A DNA stretch of 64,000 nt from Deltaproteobacteria bacterium. Lineage in GTDB: Bacteria > Myxococcota_A > UBA796 > CAJQPC01. Shown in pieces: positions 55,761 to 64,000 of this stretch. A program made the translations under genes and the position numbers. The stretch covers positions 1 through 64,000 of the forward strand of contig JADKFE010000011.1 of the NCBI GenBank assembly GCA_016717595.1, given 5' to 3'. The notes below the pieces were generated by a model. The model saw only the letters and a program-made list of their open reading frames with translations, did no database searches and had not been told where the DNA came from. Every line of letters starts with the position of its first letter. Positions within the stretch are counted from its first letter, which is position 1.

Positions 55761-56986
55761 TCACCGCACCTGGCGCGGGTTGTAGGGGTTCAGGTCGGCG
55801 AAGCGGCGCACGAGCTCCTCGCTCTCGGGGTCGAGCACCGGGGGCACCACCACACGAAGCTGCACGGTGAGGTCCGTCGCCCGACCGTCGGGGCCCTCCA
55901 CCCCTTTGCCGCGCAGGCGAAACCGCGCGCCGCCCGAGGTGCAGCCGGGGAGGTTGAGCATGACCTTGCCCTGGGGCGTCTCGATGTCGATGCGGCCGCC
56001 GAGCAGGGCCTCCACCACGGAGATCGGCACGATGAGCGGGCCCTCCTCGACGACCACGGGCGGCGGCGGATCGGCCCGGCGCTCGTAGCCGCGCTCGGTG
56101 GGGCGCTCATGGGCGTGCTCGGCGTAGCCGCCGGATGGACGTTCATGGCCACGCTCTGCGGGGCGTCTGCGGGGCGCTCCTGCGGACGTTCCGCGGGGCG
56201 AGGCCCCTGGCCCGCGCGCAGGTTGATGCGGCCCGCGGGCTTGGGGGCCTCACGCGGTCGAGCGGCGCCGACGATTCGTACGTCGAGGACGAGGTCACCA
56301 TAGGCGCCGCCGTTCGCGCCCGCGTGGCCCCAGGCGCGCTCGCGGAGGGTGTCGCCGTGGCGGGTTCCCGGGGGCACTCGCACGTCGTAGAGCTCGTCGT
56401 AGTTGAACAGGCTCTCGCCGTCGTCGCTGCGGCGCAGGCGGTTGTACTGCGCGGTCACCAGGCCGCCGCGCTCGGCGATGTCGATGGGCACATCAAAGGT
56501 CATGGCGATGTCGCGGCCCGGCGTGCCCTCGCCAGAGGACTCCCGCGCGCGGCTGCCGTGGTTCTGCCGGGCGCTGCCGCCGCCGCCGCCGAGGCCGAAG
56601 TCGGCCACGCCGCCGCCCTCAGAGAAGAGGTCCTCTAGGTCGATGTCGTTGTGTTTTTCTCGGGCGTTGCCGCCGTGGGGGCTGTTGCCGCCGCGGCTGG
56701 GCTGGGCGTCGCCCCAAAAAAAGAAGCCGCCGGGCATCCGGGGGGCCTGGCGCTGGTTGGCCGCGGCTTGGCGGCGGCGGTCGTACTTGGCGCGGGCGAC
56801 CGGGTCCGAGAGCAGGTCGTAGGCTTGGCGAACCTGCTTAAAACGTTCGGCGACGTGGGGATCGTTCCCGGCCACGTCGGGGTGGCACTCGCGCGCCAGC
56901 GCGCGGAACGCCTTCTTGATCTCGTCAGGGCTCGCGCTCTCGGCGACCCCCAGGGTGGCGTAGAGGTCGTCCTTCGGTTTGCTCAT
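55761..56986 (-). CDS. DnaJ-like co-chaperone without zinc finger (one frameshift)
   Basis: J-domain protein of about 408 residues after repair. Residues 7-70 form the J domain (DLYATLGVAESASPDEIKKA, the HPD motif in RECHPDVAG, AYDLLSDPVARAKYD). A Gly-rich region follows, then a DnaJ C-terminal substrate-binding domain (AMTFDVPIDIAERGG, VRVPPGTRHGDTL). There is no CxxCxGxG zinc finger, so it is closer to CbpA-type proteins. Near 56165 one G is missing; adding it turns the Arg-rich tail into an ERPAERPAERGHERP linker and a second C-terminal module (VVVEEGPLIVPISVVEALLG, FRLRGKGVEGPDG, VVPPVLDPESEELVRRFADL) ending at 55761. It is divergent from clpX. Confidence 0.82.
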
Positions 56987-57035
56987 CGGGCGCAGCGTCC
57001 GGGGCTTGGGGGGTGCTTTGAGGTTGGCTCGTGCG

Positions 57036-57063
57036 TTGACGACGACGGTGGGCTGACTATACT
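57036..57063 (+). promoter_or_regulatory. Sigma-70-type promoter for clpX
   Basis: TTGACG (57036-57041), 16-base spacer, TATACT (57058-57063), 46 bases upstream of the clpX ATG. Both boxes match the housekeeping consensus at 5 of 6 positions. The dnaJ-like gene lies divergently on the other side. Confidence 0.65.
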
Positions 57064-57071
57064 CCTCTCCA

Positions 57072-57089
57072 CTGACGGTTGAGCGTCAG
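57072..57089 (+). promoter_or_regulatory. Short inverted repeat in the predicted clpX leader
   Basis: CTGACG, six-base loop, CGTCAG just downstream of the promoter and 20 bases before the ATG. It could be an operator or leader hairpin; low certainty. Confidence 0.3.
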
Positions 57090-57108
57090 GCCCCGGTGAG
57101 AGGAGTTC

Positions 57109-58386
57109 ATGGCCAAGTACAACAACCCCGGCGGCCTGTCGTGCTCGTTCTGCCACAAGCCCCAGCGTGAGGTCGATAAGATCATCGCGGGGCCAAACGT
57201 GTACATCTGCTCGGAGTGTATCCGGCTCTGCCTGGACATCATCCGCGAGAACACGGCGCAGAAGCCCATCGCCTGGGGGCACACCAAGCTCCCGCCGCCC
57301 AGCAAGATCAAGGCCTTCCTCGATCAGTACATCATCGGCCAAGATCAGGCCAAGCGGCAGATCGCCGTGGCGGTGTACAACCACTACAAGCGCTTAGAGG
57401 CCAACAAGAAGGGCAACGGCGACGAGGTGGAGATTCAGAAGTCGAACGTCTTGCTCATCGGGCCCACGGGCACGGGCAAGACGCTCATCGCCCAGACGCT
57501 GGCGCGTTTTCTCGACGTGCCCTTCGTCATGGCCGACGCCACGAGCCTCACTGAGGCCGGCTACGTCGGTGAAGACGTCGAGAACATCGTCCTGAATTTG
57601 TACCAGGCCGCCAACCAGAACCTCGAGCGCACCTGCAAAGGCATCGTCTACGTCGATGAGATCGACAAGCTCGCCAAGAAGGGCGCGAGCGGCTCGGTCT
57701 CCCGTGACGTCAGCGGCGAAGGGGTGCAGCAGGCGCTCCTCAAGATCCTTGAGGGCACCAACGCCAACGTGCAGGTGCGGGGCAACAAGCGGCTGCCGAA
57801 TCAGGAGTACATCCAGATCGACACCACCAACATCCTCTTCATCTGCGGCGGCTCCTTTGAGGGCCTTGAGCGGGTGATCGAGGAGCGTGTGGGCAACCGC
57901 AGCGTCGGGTTCATGGCGCGGCAGGTCCCGGCGTCGTTGCCCACCTTGCCCGGGGTCGACCCCACCGACAAACGCGCCCTGCTCTCTCAGGTTCACGTCG
58001 AGGACCTGGTGAAGTTTGGGCTCATCCCCGAGTTCATCGGGCGCCTGCCGGTCATCGCCAGCCTCAACCCGCTCACCACCGACGACCTCGTGCACATCCT
58101 CAAAGAGCCCCGGAACAGCCTGGTCAAGCAGTACCAGAAGCTCTTCCGCTTTGAGAAGGTGAAGCTCAGCTTCACCGACGAGGCCCTGCGCGCCATGGCT
58201 GAAGACGCCGTCAAGCGTAAGGCCGGCGCGCGTGGCCTCCGCAGCATCATGGAGAAGGTGATGCTCGACCTCATGTACGAGGTGCCCTCCCAGGACGCCG
58301 TCAAAGAGGTCCTCGTCACTGAAGAGATGGTCCGAGACCCGGGCGGCGTCGCGCCGATGGTCGCGCGCCAGCTCCCCGCGTCGTAG
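57109..58386 (+). CDS. clpX: ATP-dependent Clp protease ATP-binding subunit ClpX
   Basis: A 425-residue AAA+ unfoldase. The N-terminal zinc-binding domain is complete (CSFCHKPQ and ICSECIRLC). AAA+ motifs: GPTGTGKTLIAQTLAR (Walker A), IVYVDEIDKLAKK (Walker B) and the GYVGEDVE pore loop; the sensor-2 region holds KAGARGLRSIMEK. The IGF-loop region contains SVGFMAR. It would feed substrates to ClpP, but no clpP gene or trigger-factor gene lies next to it (the upstream neighbour is a divergent dnaJ-like gene), unlike the common tig-clpP-clpX order. AGGAG is just before the ATG. Confidence 0.96.
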   Translation: MAKYNNPGGLSCSFCHKPQREVDKIIAGPNVYICSECIRLCLDIIRENTAQKPIAWGHTKLPPPSKIKAFLDQYIIGQDQAKRQIAVAVYNHYKRLEANKKGNGDEVEIQKSNVLLIGPTGTGKTLIAQTLARFLDVPFVMADATSLTEAGYVGEDVENIVLNLYQAANQNLERTCKGIVYVDEIDKLAKKGASGSVSRDVSGEGVQQALLKILEGTNANVQVRGNKRLPNQEYIQIDTTNILFICGGSFEGLERVIEERVGNRSVGFMARQVPASLPTLPGVDPTDKRALLSQVHVEDLVKFGLIPEFIGRLPVIASLNPLTTDDLVHILKEPRNSLVKQYQKLFRFEKVKLSFTDEALRAMAEDAVKRKAGARGLRSIMEKVMLDLMYEVPSQDAVKEVLVTEEMVRDPGGVAPMVARQLPAS

Positions 58387-58419
58387 TCGCCCCCACCACC
58401 GCGCCAACGCGAGGAGCAC

Positions 58420-58959
58420 ATGCCGCTCGGACTGCTCATCGCCTCCCCGCAGATGCGTGACCCCAACTTCGCGGGCACGGTGGTGCTGATGTGCCACCAT
58501 GACGCTGAAGGCGCCCTGGGCGTCGTCATCAACCGCATCACGTCCATCCCCGTAGAGGACGTGCTCAACGATCTCGGCCTGCCCAACGACGCGCGGCCCC
58601 CCGGCGAGCGCCTGTTCTGGGGCGGTCCCGTGGAGCAGTCCACGGGGTTCTTGGTCACCCGCGAGCTGCCCATCGAAGAAGACGAGGGCTGGACCTTCCC
58701 CAGCGGCCTCGTCGTGACCACCGCGCCAGACCGCCTGCGGGAGCGCCTGCCGTCCAGCGTGGCCTATCGTTTATGCCTGGGCTGCGCGGGCTGGGGCCCG
58801 GGTCAGCTCGACGAGGAGATCCGCGCGGGGGGCTGGTTGTTCACGGATCTCGACGAGGCGCTGATCTTTGAGCGCCCGCCCGAGGCGGTCTACGACCTCG
58901 CCATGGCCTCTCTGGGCCTCGTCGCCTCTCAGGTGTGGATGAACCCCATCGACGAGTGA
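58420..58959 (+). CDS. YqgE/AlgH family protein (UPF0301)
   Basis: A 179-residue protein of the UPF0301 family. Hallmarks: LGLLIASPQMRDPNFAGTVV, LMCHHDAEGALGVVINR, FWGGPVEQSTGFLVTR and CAGWGPGQLDEEIRAGGWL, with the conserved W-x-P-G-Q-L-x-x-E. Function is unclear; AlgH is linked to alginate regulation in Pseudomonas. Located 34 bases after clpX in the same direction, so probably co-transcribed. Confidence 0.92.
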   Translation: MPLGLLIASPQMRDPNFAGTVVLMCHHDAEGALGVVINRITSIPVEDVLNDLGLPNDARPPGERLFWGGPVEQSTGFLVTRELPIEEDEGWTFPSGLVVTTAPDRLRERLPSSVAYRLCLGCAGWGPGQLDEEIRAGGWLFTDLDEALIFERPPEAVYDLAMASLGLVASQVWMNPIDE

Positions 58960-59034
58960 CCCGCGCGGCCCGGTCTCGTGGCAAACTCTGCTGGCGACGG
59001 GGTGTGAGGCCCTGAACCGACGACAAAGGTGCGC

Positions 59035-60345
59035 ATGCGGCAGATTCAGCTCAAGACAGCCCTCGGCTCCGGCGCCTTCGGCACGGTGTACAAGGCGGAC
59101 CTGCTCGGCGGGCAGGGTGTGCGGCGCTCCGTGGCCGTGAAGGTGCTCTCCAAGAGCCACGAGGGCCGCGAGATGTTCTTGGCCCGCATCCGGGACGAGG
59201 CGCGGCTGCTTGGGCTCCTGGAGGACGACTACATCCTCAAGGTGCTTGAGCTGCTGCGGGTGGATGGCCGAGACGCCGTGATGATGGAGCTCGTGGAGGG
59301 TGTAGACCTCGCCACGATGGTTGAGCTGCGCCTGATCCCGCCGCCCCGCGCCCTGGCGAGCTTGGGCGCGATGTTGGCCGGGGCCCTGCACAAAGCGCAC
59401 ACCGCCACCCACCCCACCACGGGCCAGGCGCTCAACGTCATCCACCGCGACGTGAAGCCCGCGAACGTCATGGTGACCGCCCGCGGCGGCGTGAAGCTGC
59501 TCGACTTCGGCATCGCCAAAGCGGCCTTTGAGTCTCGCGAGTCCTCCACTGGGCGCATGGTGCTGGGCACGCTCCAGTACATCGCGCCCGAGTACCTCAT
59601 CACCGGCAAGCTCTCTACGGCGGTGGACATCTACAGCCTCGGGCTCACGCTCTTGGAGTGTGTGACCGGCGGGCGCTTCGGCAACCCCAAGCTCAACCCG
59701 AACGACTTTGAGAAGCGCCGGGAGGTCATGCTCACCGAGCTGCCCGTGGCCTACGCGAGCCTGCAGGAGCCCCTGCGCCTGATGATGGACTGGAGCCCCG
59801 AGAAGCGCCCCAGCGGCCAGCAGGTCGAGCAGATGATGATGGAGATCGCCGACGCCACCCGGGGCACGGGCCTGCAGAGCTGGTGCTCCCAGACCGTCCC
59901 CCAGGCGATGAACCGCCGCACGCCCACCGCCGATGGCGAGGGCCTCAGCGGGCGCACCCTGATCATCGAGGCTGAAGAGGATCTCGGCGTGAGCCGCGCC
60001 GGGGACGTGACCACGCCGGTTTTAGAGCCGACGACGGGGGTGCGCTCCACCCCACACCTCAAGGATCCCGCCGCCGCCCCTGAAGAGGGCGCCCGCGCCG
60101 CCTGGACCCCACCGCCCAAGACCAAAGAGCCCAAGGATCCCAAGCCGAGCCCGCCGAGCCCGCCGGCCGAGCCTCCACGCCCCGCGGCGCCCGCCGAGCG
60201 CGCCCCGGCCAGCCAAGGATCGTCCTCCTCCGCGCAGAAGGGACAGAGCCTTCAGCGCACGATCCTGCTCGGTTTGTTGCTCGGAGGGGCCATCGGCGCC
60301 GTCGCTTTAGGAATTTTGGTGGCGCTCCTGATCTTCCTTCGATAG
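59035..60345 (+). CDS. Eukaryotic-like Ser/Thr protein kinase, membrane-anchored
   Basis: A 436-residue kinase. N-lobe GSGAFGTVYKADLL and VAVKVLSKS; catalytic loop VIHRDVKPANVMV (HRD near residue 138); DFGIAK; activation-segment end IAPEYLITGKLS. The RD kinase would autophosphorylate. A Pro-rich linker (about 330-395) precedes a single C-terminal membrane helix (LLGLLLGGAIGAVALGILVA). No PASTA or sensory repeats follow. ATG 59035 with AAGG five bases upstream is preferred over GTG 59029. Confidence 0.93.
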   Translation: MRQIQLKTALGSGAFGTVYKADLLGGQGVRRSVAVKVLSKSHEGREMFLARIRDEARLLGLLEDDYILKVLELLRVDGRDAVMMELVEGVDLATMVELRLIPPPRALASLGAMLAGALHKAHTATHPTTGQALNVIHRDVKPANVMVTARGGVKLLDFGIAKAAFESRESSTGRMVLGTLQYIAPEYLITGKLSTAVDIYSLGLTLLECVTGGRFGNPKLNPNDFEKRREVMLTELPVAYASLQEPLRLMMDWSPEKRPSGQQVEQMMMEIADATRGTGLQSWCSQTVPQAMNRRTPTADGEGLSGRTLIIEAEEDLGVSRAGDVTTPVLEPTTGVRSTPHLKDPAAAPEEGARAAWTPPPKTKEPKDPKPSPPSPPAEPPRPAAPAERAPASQGSSSSAQKGQSLQRTILLGLLLGGAIGAVALGILVALLIFLR

Positions 60346-60385
60346 GGTCAGCAGGTCTGACCTGTTCTCGAAGGGGCCTGTTGAC

Positions 60386-61666
60386 GTGTCCACACTTCCC
60401 GCGCGCCTCGTCGCGACCCTGCTCGTCGGAACCCTCGGTCTGGGGCTGCTCGGCTTCATCAGCGCCCCTCCGCCCGAGGCCGCCGCTCCAGAGGCCGTCG
60501 CCGTCGTCGAGATCGAGGCCCCCGTCGAGGAGCCGCCGTTCTACGACACCCTCTACAAGGTGCGCAGCGGCGACACCATCGGCTCGATCCTGCCCCGCCA
60601 CGGCGTGAAGGACGTCGAGGAGGTGCTCGCCCAGGTGAAGCCGCACACCGACCTCTCGCGCCTGCGCGCGGGCACAGAGCTGCGTTTCCACTACCGCAAA
60701 GAGGTCAGCCGCCCGCTCAGCCTCACCCTGGCCCTAGACGAGGACCGCAGCCTGATCATCGACCTCAGCGGCGACGTGGCCCAGGTCGAGCTGATCGAGG
60801 CCGAGTACACGAGCCAGCTCGGCGTTCATGTCATCGACGTCGTCGGCAGCCTGTGGGACTCGGCGCTCAAGGCGGGGTTACGCCCGGCGGACATCGTGCG
60901 CATCGCCAACGTCTTCCAGTGGGAGCTCGACTTCAACACCGAGATCCAGCGCGGCGCCCGCATCGTCGTGGTCAGCGATGACCTCTACGACGACGGCGGC
61001 TTCGTGCGCCCCGACGCCTTACGCGCCGTGCGCATCGAGAACGGCGGCAAGACGCTGATCTCCATCCGCCACGTCTCGGCCACGGGCGAAGAGGGCTGGT
61101 TTCACCCCGACGGCACCGGCGCGCGCAAGCCCTTCTTACGGTCGCCCCTGGAGTTCTCCCGGGTGACCTCGGGCTTCAACCCCCGGCGGTTCCACCCCGT
61201 GCTCAAGAAGGCCCGGCCCCACAACGGCACCGACTTCGGCGCGCCCACGGGCACCCCGATTCGTGCCGTGGCCGACGCCGTCGTGAGCTTCGCCGGTAAG
61301 AGCGGCGGCTACGGCAACCACATCAAGCTCGACCACGAGGGCCCCTACGTCACGTCGTACTCGCACCTCTCCAAGATCCGCGTGAAGAACGGCCAGAAGG
61401 TGAAGCAGGGCGACGTCATCGGCGAGGTCGGCTCCACCGGCATGTCCACGGGGCCGCACCTGCACTACGAGTTCCTCAGCGGCGGCAAACACGTCGATCC
61501 GATGAAGATCAAGCTGCCCACGACGGGCGGCATGTCCGCGGCGGAGCTGGCGAGCTTCCACGCCACCCGCGACGCGCTGTTGCCCCTGCTCAACGGTGAG
61601 CTGCCCGCGCCGCCACCGCCGGTCTGGGCAGACGACGGCGGCGAGGCCTTGGCCGAGGGCGAGTGA
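60386..61666 (+). CDS. M23-family murein peptidase with LysM-like domain
   Basis: A 426-residue envelope protein. It starts at GTG with a signal anchor (RLVATLLVGTLGLGLLGF), then a LysM-like or OapA-like region (YDTLYKVRSGDTIGSILPRH) and the LytM/M23 domain from about residue 255. Catalytic zinc ligands: HNGTDFGAPTGTPI (His, Asp) and HLHYEF (His-x-His). SSYSHLSKIRV-like and GEVGSTGMSTGPHLHYEF are typical. This architecture matches MepM/YebA-type D,D-endopeptidases that open peptidoglycan cross-links. It lies 40 bases after the kinase gene, so the kinase may signal on envelope state. Confidence 0.93.
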   Translation: MSTLPARLVATLLVGTLGLGLLGFISAPPPEAAAPEAVAVVEIEAPVEEPPFYDTLYKVRSGDTIGSILPRHGVKDVEEVLAQVKPHTDLSRLRAGTELRFHYRKEVSRPLSLTLALDEDRSLIIDLSGDVAQVELIEAEYTSQLGVHVIDVVGSLWDSALKAGLRPADIVRIANVFQWELDFNTEIQRGARIVVVSDDLYDDGGFVRPDALRAVRIENGGKTLISIRHVSATGEEGWFHPDGTGARKPFLRSPLEFSRVTSGFNPRRFHPVLKKARPHNGTDFGAPTGTPIRAVADAVVSFAGKSGGYGNHIKLDHEGPYVTSYSHLSKIRVKNGQKVKQGDVIGEVGSTGMSTGPHLHYEFLSGGKHVDPMKIKLPTTGGMSAAELASFHATRDALLPLLNGELPAPPPPVWADDGGEALAEGE

Positions 61667-61782
61667 GCGGAACCCGCTGAGAGACCGCGCGGTCCCACGG
61701 CCGGACGCTCGCGCGCGCCGGTCTCGTGGCGCGAGGCCGAAGCGGGTTATTACCGGTCCCTTCCTTCCTTCTCGGAGCCGCC

Positions 61783-63087
61783 ATGCGAACGCTTCGCCGC
61801 CTCGCCGTCTCGTCCTTCGGGCTCCTCGCCCTCGTCGCCTGCGATCGCGACGCCATGTACGAGCAGAACACCTTCAGCCAGAACGTGTACGAGGCCTACG
61901 ACGAGTGTGATGACGCGGAGATCCGGTTCCTCTCCGCCAAACACAACATCCAGACCGCCTTCGACAACTGCGGCTCCAACGGCTTCGCCCACTTCGCCTG
62001 GGCCCCGGACGGTGTGCAGCTCTACTTTCAGCTCCCCGCCGCCGCCCACATCATGAACGCCCAAGAGAAGACGATCGGCACGATGCCGCTCACCTCTCCT
62101 GTCGGCGCCGTGGCTTGGCTCTCCCGTGAGCTGCTCGTGCTGCCTCTGGCCCCCGAGAAAGACGCCAAAGAGCACCGCCTCGTGCTCTTCGATCGTGTTC
62201 AAGCCACGATGAACACCATCAAGATCCCCATGAGCGAGCCCGACGACCTCATGCCCGCGGGCAAGCTCGATCAGGTGTACTTCACCGCCCTTGACGAGAA
62301 CGGCGAGCGCCGGGCCTACCTCGCGAACTTCACGACGAGCGAGGTCACCCGGGCCTTCCCGTGGTTGACCGACCCCATCGGCAGCTTCACCTACGACGCC
62401 ACCCAAGACCTCGTCACCTGGGGCGCGCCCGTCGTCTTAAAAGACAAAGACGGCAAACAGGCCGACCCCAAGACCTTCTCGGTGAAGATCGCCAAAGGCG
62501 CCACGGGGGAGCTGGTGCACAGCTTCGAGGACGCCCACCGCGCCGTGGTTCACGCCAAAGGCCGGTACATCGCCCTTGAGAGCCTCGGCGAGCCGATCTC
62601 CCCCTTCGACCAGCGCGCCTGGGACGAGCTGAGCCCCGAGGCCCGGGAGCGGGAGCAGCGCCGCACCGACGAGTGGCTCGCCAAGCAGCCCGACTGGGTG
62701 ATCAAGTACGTCCGCCCGCCGGTCATCGACATCTACGACAACGAGACCAAGGAGCGTTACCGCTTCGTGGGCTTCTACGGCGACAAGTTTCAGTGGTACG
62801 CGGCGGTCGACTTCTACGCGAGCTTCGTGCTGTGGGGCATGGAGGGCAAACAGCTCAACAAGAACGTCGCCTTGACCGACCTCTTTGAGCGCCTGAGGAT
62901 GGCCGCCAAGGGTGAGATTGGCTACGGCGTGGCCCGCTGGCTGCCCTTTGACCAGCGCGGCGACACGAAGACCGGCGAGGCCCCCGCAGCCCAAGAGGTC
63001 CCGGCTGTGCCCGCCACGGCGCCGACCGCTGAGCCCACCCCCGCGCCCGCGGCCCCCGCCGTTGAGGCCGTCGAAGAGAAGAAGTAG
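61783..63087 (+). CDS. Lipoprotein of unknown function
   Basis: A 434-residue protein with signal MRTLRRLAVSSFGLLALVAC and the lipobox VAC-D. The mature part alternates strands in a beta-propeller-like rhythm (FAHFAWAPDGVQLYFQLP, VGAVAWLSRELLVLPLA, IGSFTYDATQDLVTWGAP), then WYAAVDFYASFVLWGMEG. The C-terminus is Ala/Pro/Glu-rich and disordered. Start ATG 61783 is chosen because the signal peptide begins there. It lies 116 bases after the M23 peptidase gene. No enzymatic motif identified. Confidence 0.7.
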   Translation: MRTLRRLAVSSFGLLALVACDRDAMYEQNTFSQNVYEAYDECDDAEIRFLSAKHNIQTAFDNCGSNGFAHFAWAPDGVQLYFQLPAAAHIMNAQEKTIGTMPLTSPVGAVAWLSRELLVLPLAPEKDAKEHRLVLFDRVQATMNTIKIPMSEPDDLMPAGKLDQVYFTALDENGERRAYLANFTTSEVTRAFPWLTDPIGSFTYDATQDLVTWGAPVVLKDKDGKQADPKTFSVKIAKGATGELVHSFEDAHRAVVHAKGRYIALESLGEPISPFDQRAWDELSPEAREREQRRTDEWLAKQPDWVIKYVRPPVIDIYDNETKERYRFVGFYGDKFQWYAAVDFYASFVLWGMEGKQLNKNVALTDLFERLRMAAKGEIGYGVARWLPFDQRGDTKTGEAPAAQEVPAVPATAPTAEPTPAPAAPAVEAVEEKK

Positions 63088-63123
63088 ATTGGTCGGCTGA
63101 CCCGCTACTTCGACCGCGCCGCG

Positions 63124-64000
63124 CTACTTCGGCGCGGGCGCGGCCGCCGTCTCACGCTCGACGAGCTGCAGGTTCCGCACGATGGCGGCCTTGTACGTCG
63201 TCTCGGGGTAGTCGCGCAGGAGCCCCTCCAAGACGCCCTTCACCTCTTGGGTGGCGGCGTCACGCTCGGCCTGGGGCCAGGCGCGGGAGGTCTGGAACAG
63301 CAGACCGGCGCGCTCACGCTCGTGGTGAACCCAGCCATCGACGGCCTCTTGCCACAAGGGCGCGATCTCGGCGAAGCGCTCGTCGTCCCTCAGCGGGCGT
63401 AAGGCGTCAAGCGCCGCCGCGTAGTCGTTCTTGGCCAAGGCGTCTCGGGCGGCGGCCCCCGCGGCCTCCACGGTCAAAGGCGCTGTGGTGGCGGGCTTGC
63501 CGTTGCGCTCACCGCCACGCTCGGCCTTGGGGTCTTTGGGCGGATCTTTGGGCGGATCTTTGGCGGGCGGCAGGTTCAGCGCGCCAGCGTCTACGCCCGG
63601 ATCTTCACCGAGGACCTCTTCGCCTTCGCCGTCAGGCTGGCCAAGGGCGTCTCCTCGACGTCCTCCTCGTTCACCGCGGGGCCGATCACCAAGACCGGCG
63701 CCTCGGCGGGCACGGCCCGGGACTCGATCTCAGCGATGCGGCGAAGGTACGCCTCGACGAGCTCGTGGGGGTCTTTTTTGCCCCGGCGCAGATCCCGGGA
63801 GAGATCCCGCGCGGCGTCGAGGCGGTCGCGGCGGTCGGCGTCTTCGCCGGGGTCCGACGCCATCAACGAGTCAAAGGCGCTCTCTAAGGGGGCGTATCGA
63901 TCGCTCAGGGTCGGGCCAGCGGCCGCGGCGGGATCGGCGGGCGTCGCGCCCCCCTCGACGGGCTCACCGCCAGCTTCGGGGCCCTCGCCATAACGGACGA
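63124..64000 (-). CDS. Unknown protein, C-terminal part (one frameshift; 5' end outside window)
   Basis: The frame is open from the right edge (RYGEGPEAGGEPVEGGATP...) through LSRDLRRGKKDPHELVEAYL to VEETPL, then breaks near 63640. Adding one C gives GQPDGEGEEVLGEDPG and continues through a Pro-Lys-Asp repeat (KDPPKDPPKDPK), then a helical, TPR-like C-terminus (DALAKNDYAAALDALRPL, LLRDYPETTYKAAIVRNLQL) with a stop at 63124. The acidic, low-complexity middle and helical ends suggest a membrane-proximal or scaffold protein. Function is unknown; the missing N-terminus would decide. Confidence 0.6.

Overview
This window is very GC-rich and densely coded on both strands. It most likely comes from a Myxococcota chromosome. 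Two exported enzymes end in MYXO-CTERM-like tails (Gly-Cys cluster, hydrophobic stretch, Arg cluster). There are many lipoproteins with Asp/Ser/Ala-rich stalks, a PASTA-less Ser/Thr kinase, CotH-type lipoproteins, a PHM-like copper monooxygenase with a CxxCH site, and a class III cyclase fused to a signalling ATPase. I see no rRNA, tRNA, CRISPR array or insertion sequence. No gene-free stretch exceeds about 200 bases.

Layout. 1-5.0 kb: FkbH-like C-terminus, thioredoxin-like protein, PAAR spike-tip protein, zinc-ribbon methyltransferase, an unrecognised 614-residue protein and a MaoC hot-dog protein. 5.2-11.7 kb: a multi-PAS/GAF hybrid histidine kinase, then a cyclase-ATPase-TPR regulator. 11.8-14.7 kb: an AAC(3)-like acetyltransferase divergent from a translationally coupled AAA ATPase/TOPRIM-like pair, the best candidate here for a defence module. 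14.7-19.1 kb: copper monooxygenase, SGNH hydrolase, two small coiled-coil paralogues, aminotransferase. 19.2-25.3 kb: a MerR-like regulator followed by mutA-mutB-meaB, the adenosylcobalamin-dependent methylmalonyl-CoA mutase with its GTPase chaperone. 25.5-30.6 kb: four paralogous Asp/Ser/Ala-stalk lipoproteins interleaved with one full PI-PLC-like lipoprotein and two remnants of its 3' end, an evident tandem duplication array. 30.8-34.8 kb: a polyamine-type ABC transporter (ATPase, two permeases, Tat lipoprotein). 34.8-47.1 kb: alpha/beta hydrolase, CotH pair, sulfatase, D-aminoacylase-like amidohydrolase and several exported or unknown proteins. 47.2-54.4 kb: a tandem-APH protein, then TrkA with three cation/proton antiporter-like proteins arranged divergently. 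54.4-64 kb: two Uma2-family genes, a DnaJ-like chaperone divergent from clpX, AlgH/YqgE, a Ser/Thr kinase, an M23 peptidase, a lipoprotein and a partial Pro/Lys-rich protein running off the right edge.

About ten genes carry single-base frameshifts, mostly in short homopolymers or low-complexity tracts. In nearly every case a one-base repair restores a family-typical C-terminus. This looks like residual long-read indel error rather than decay, so the affected coordinates are given for the repaired gene.
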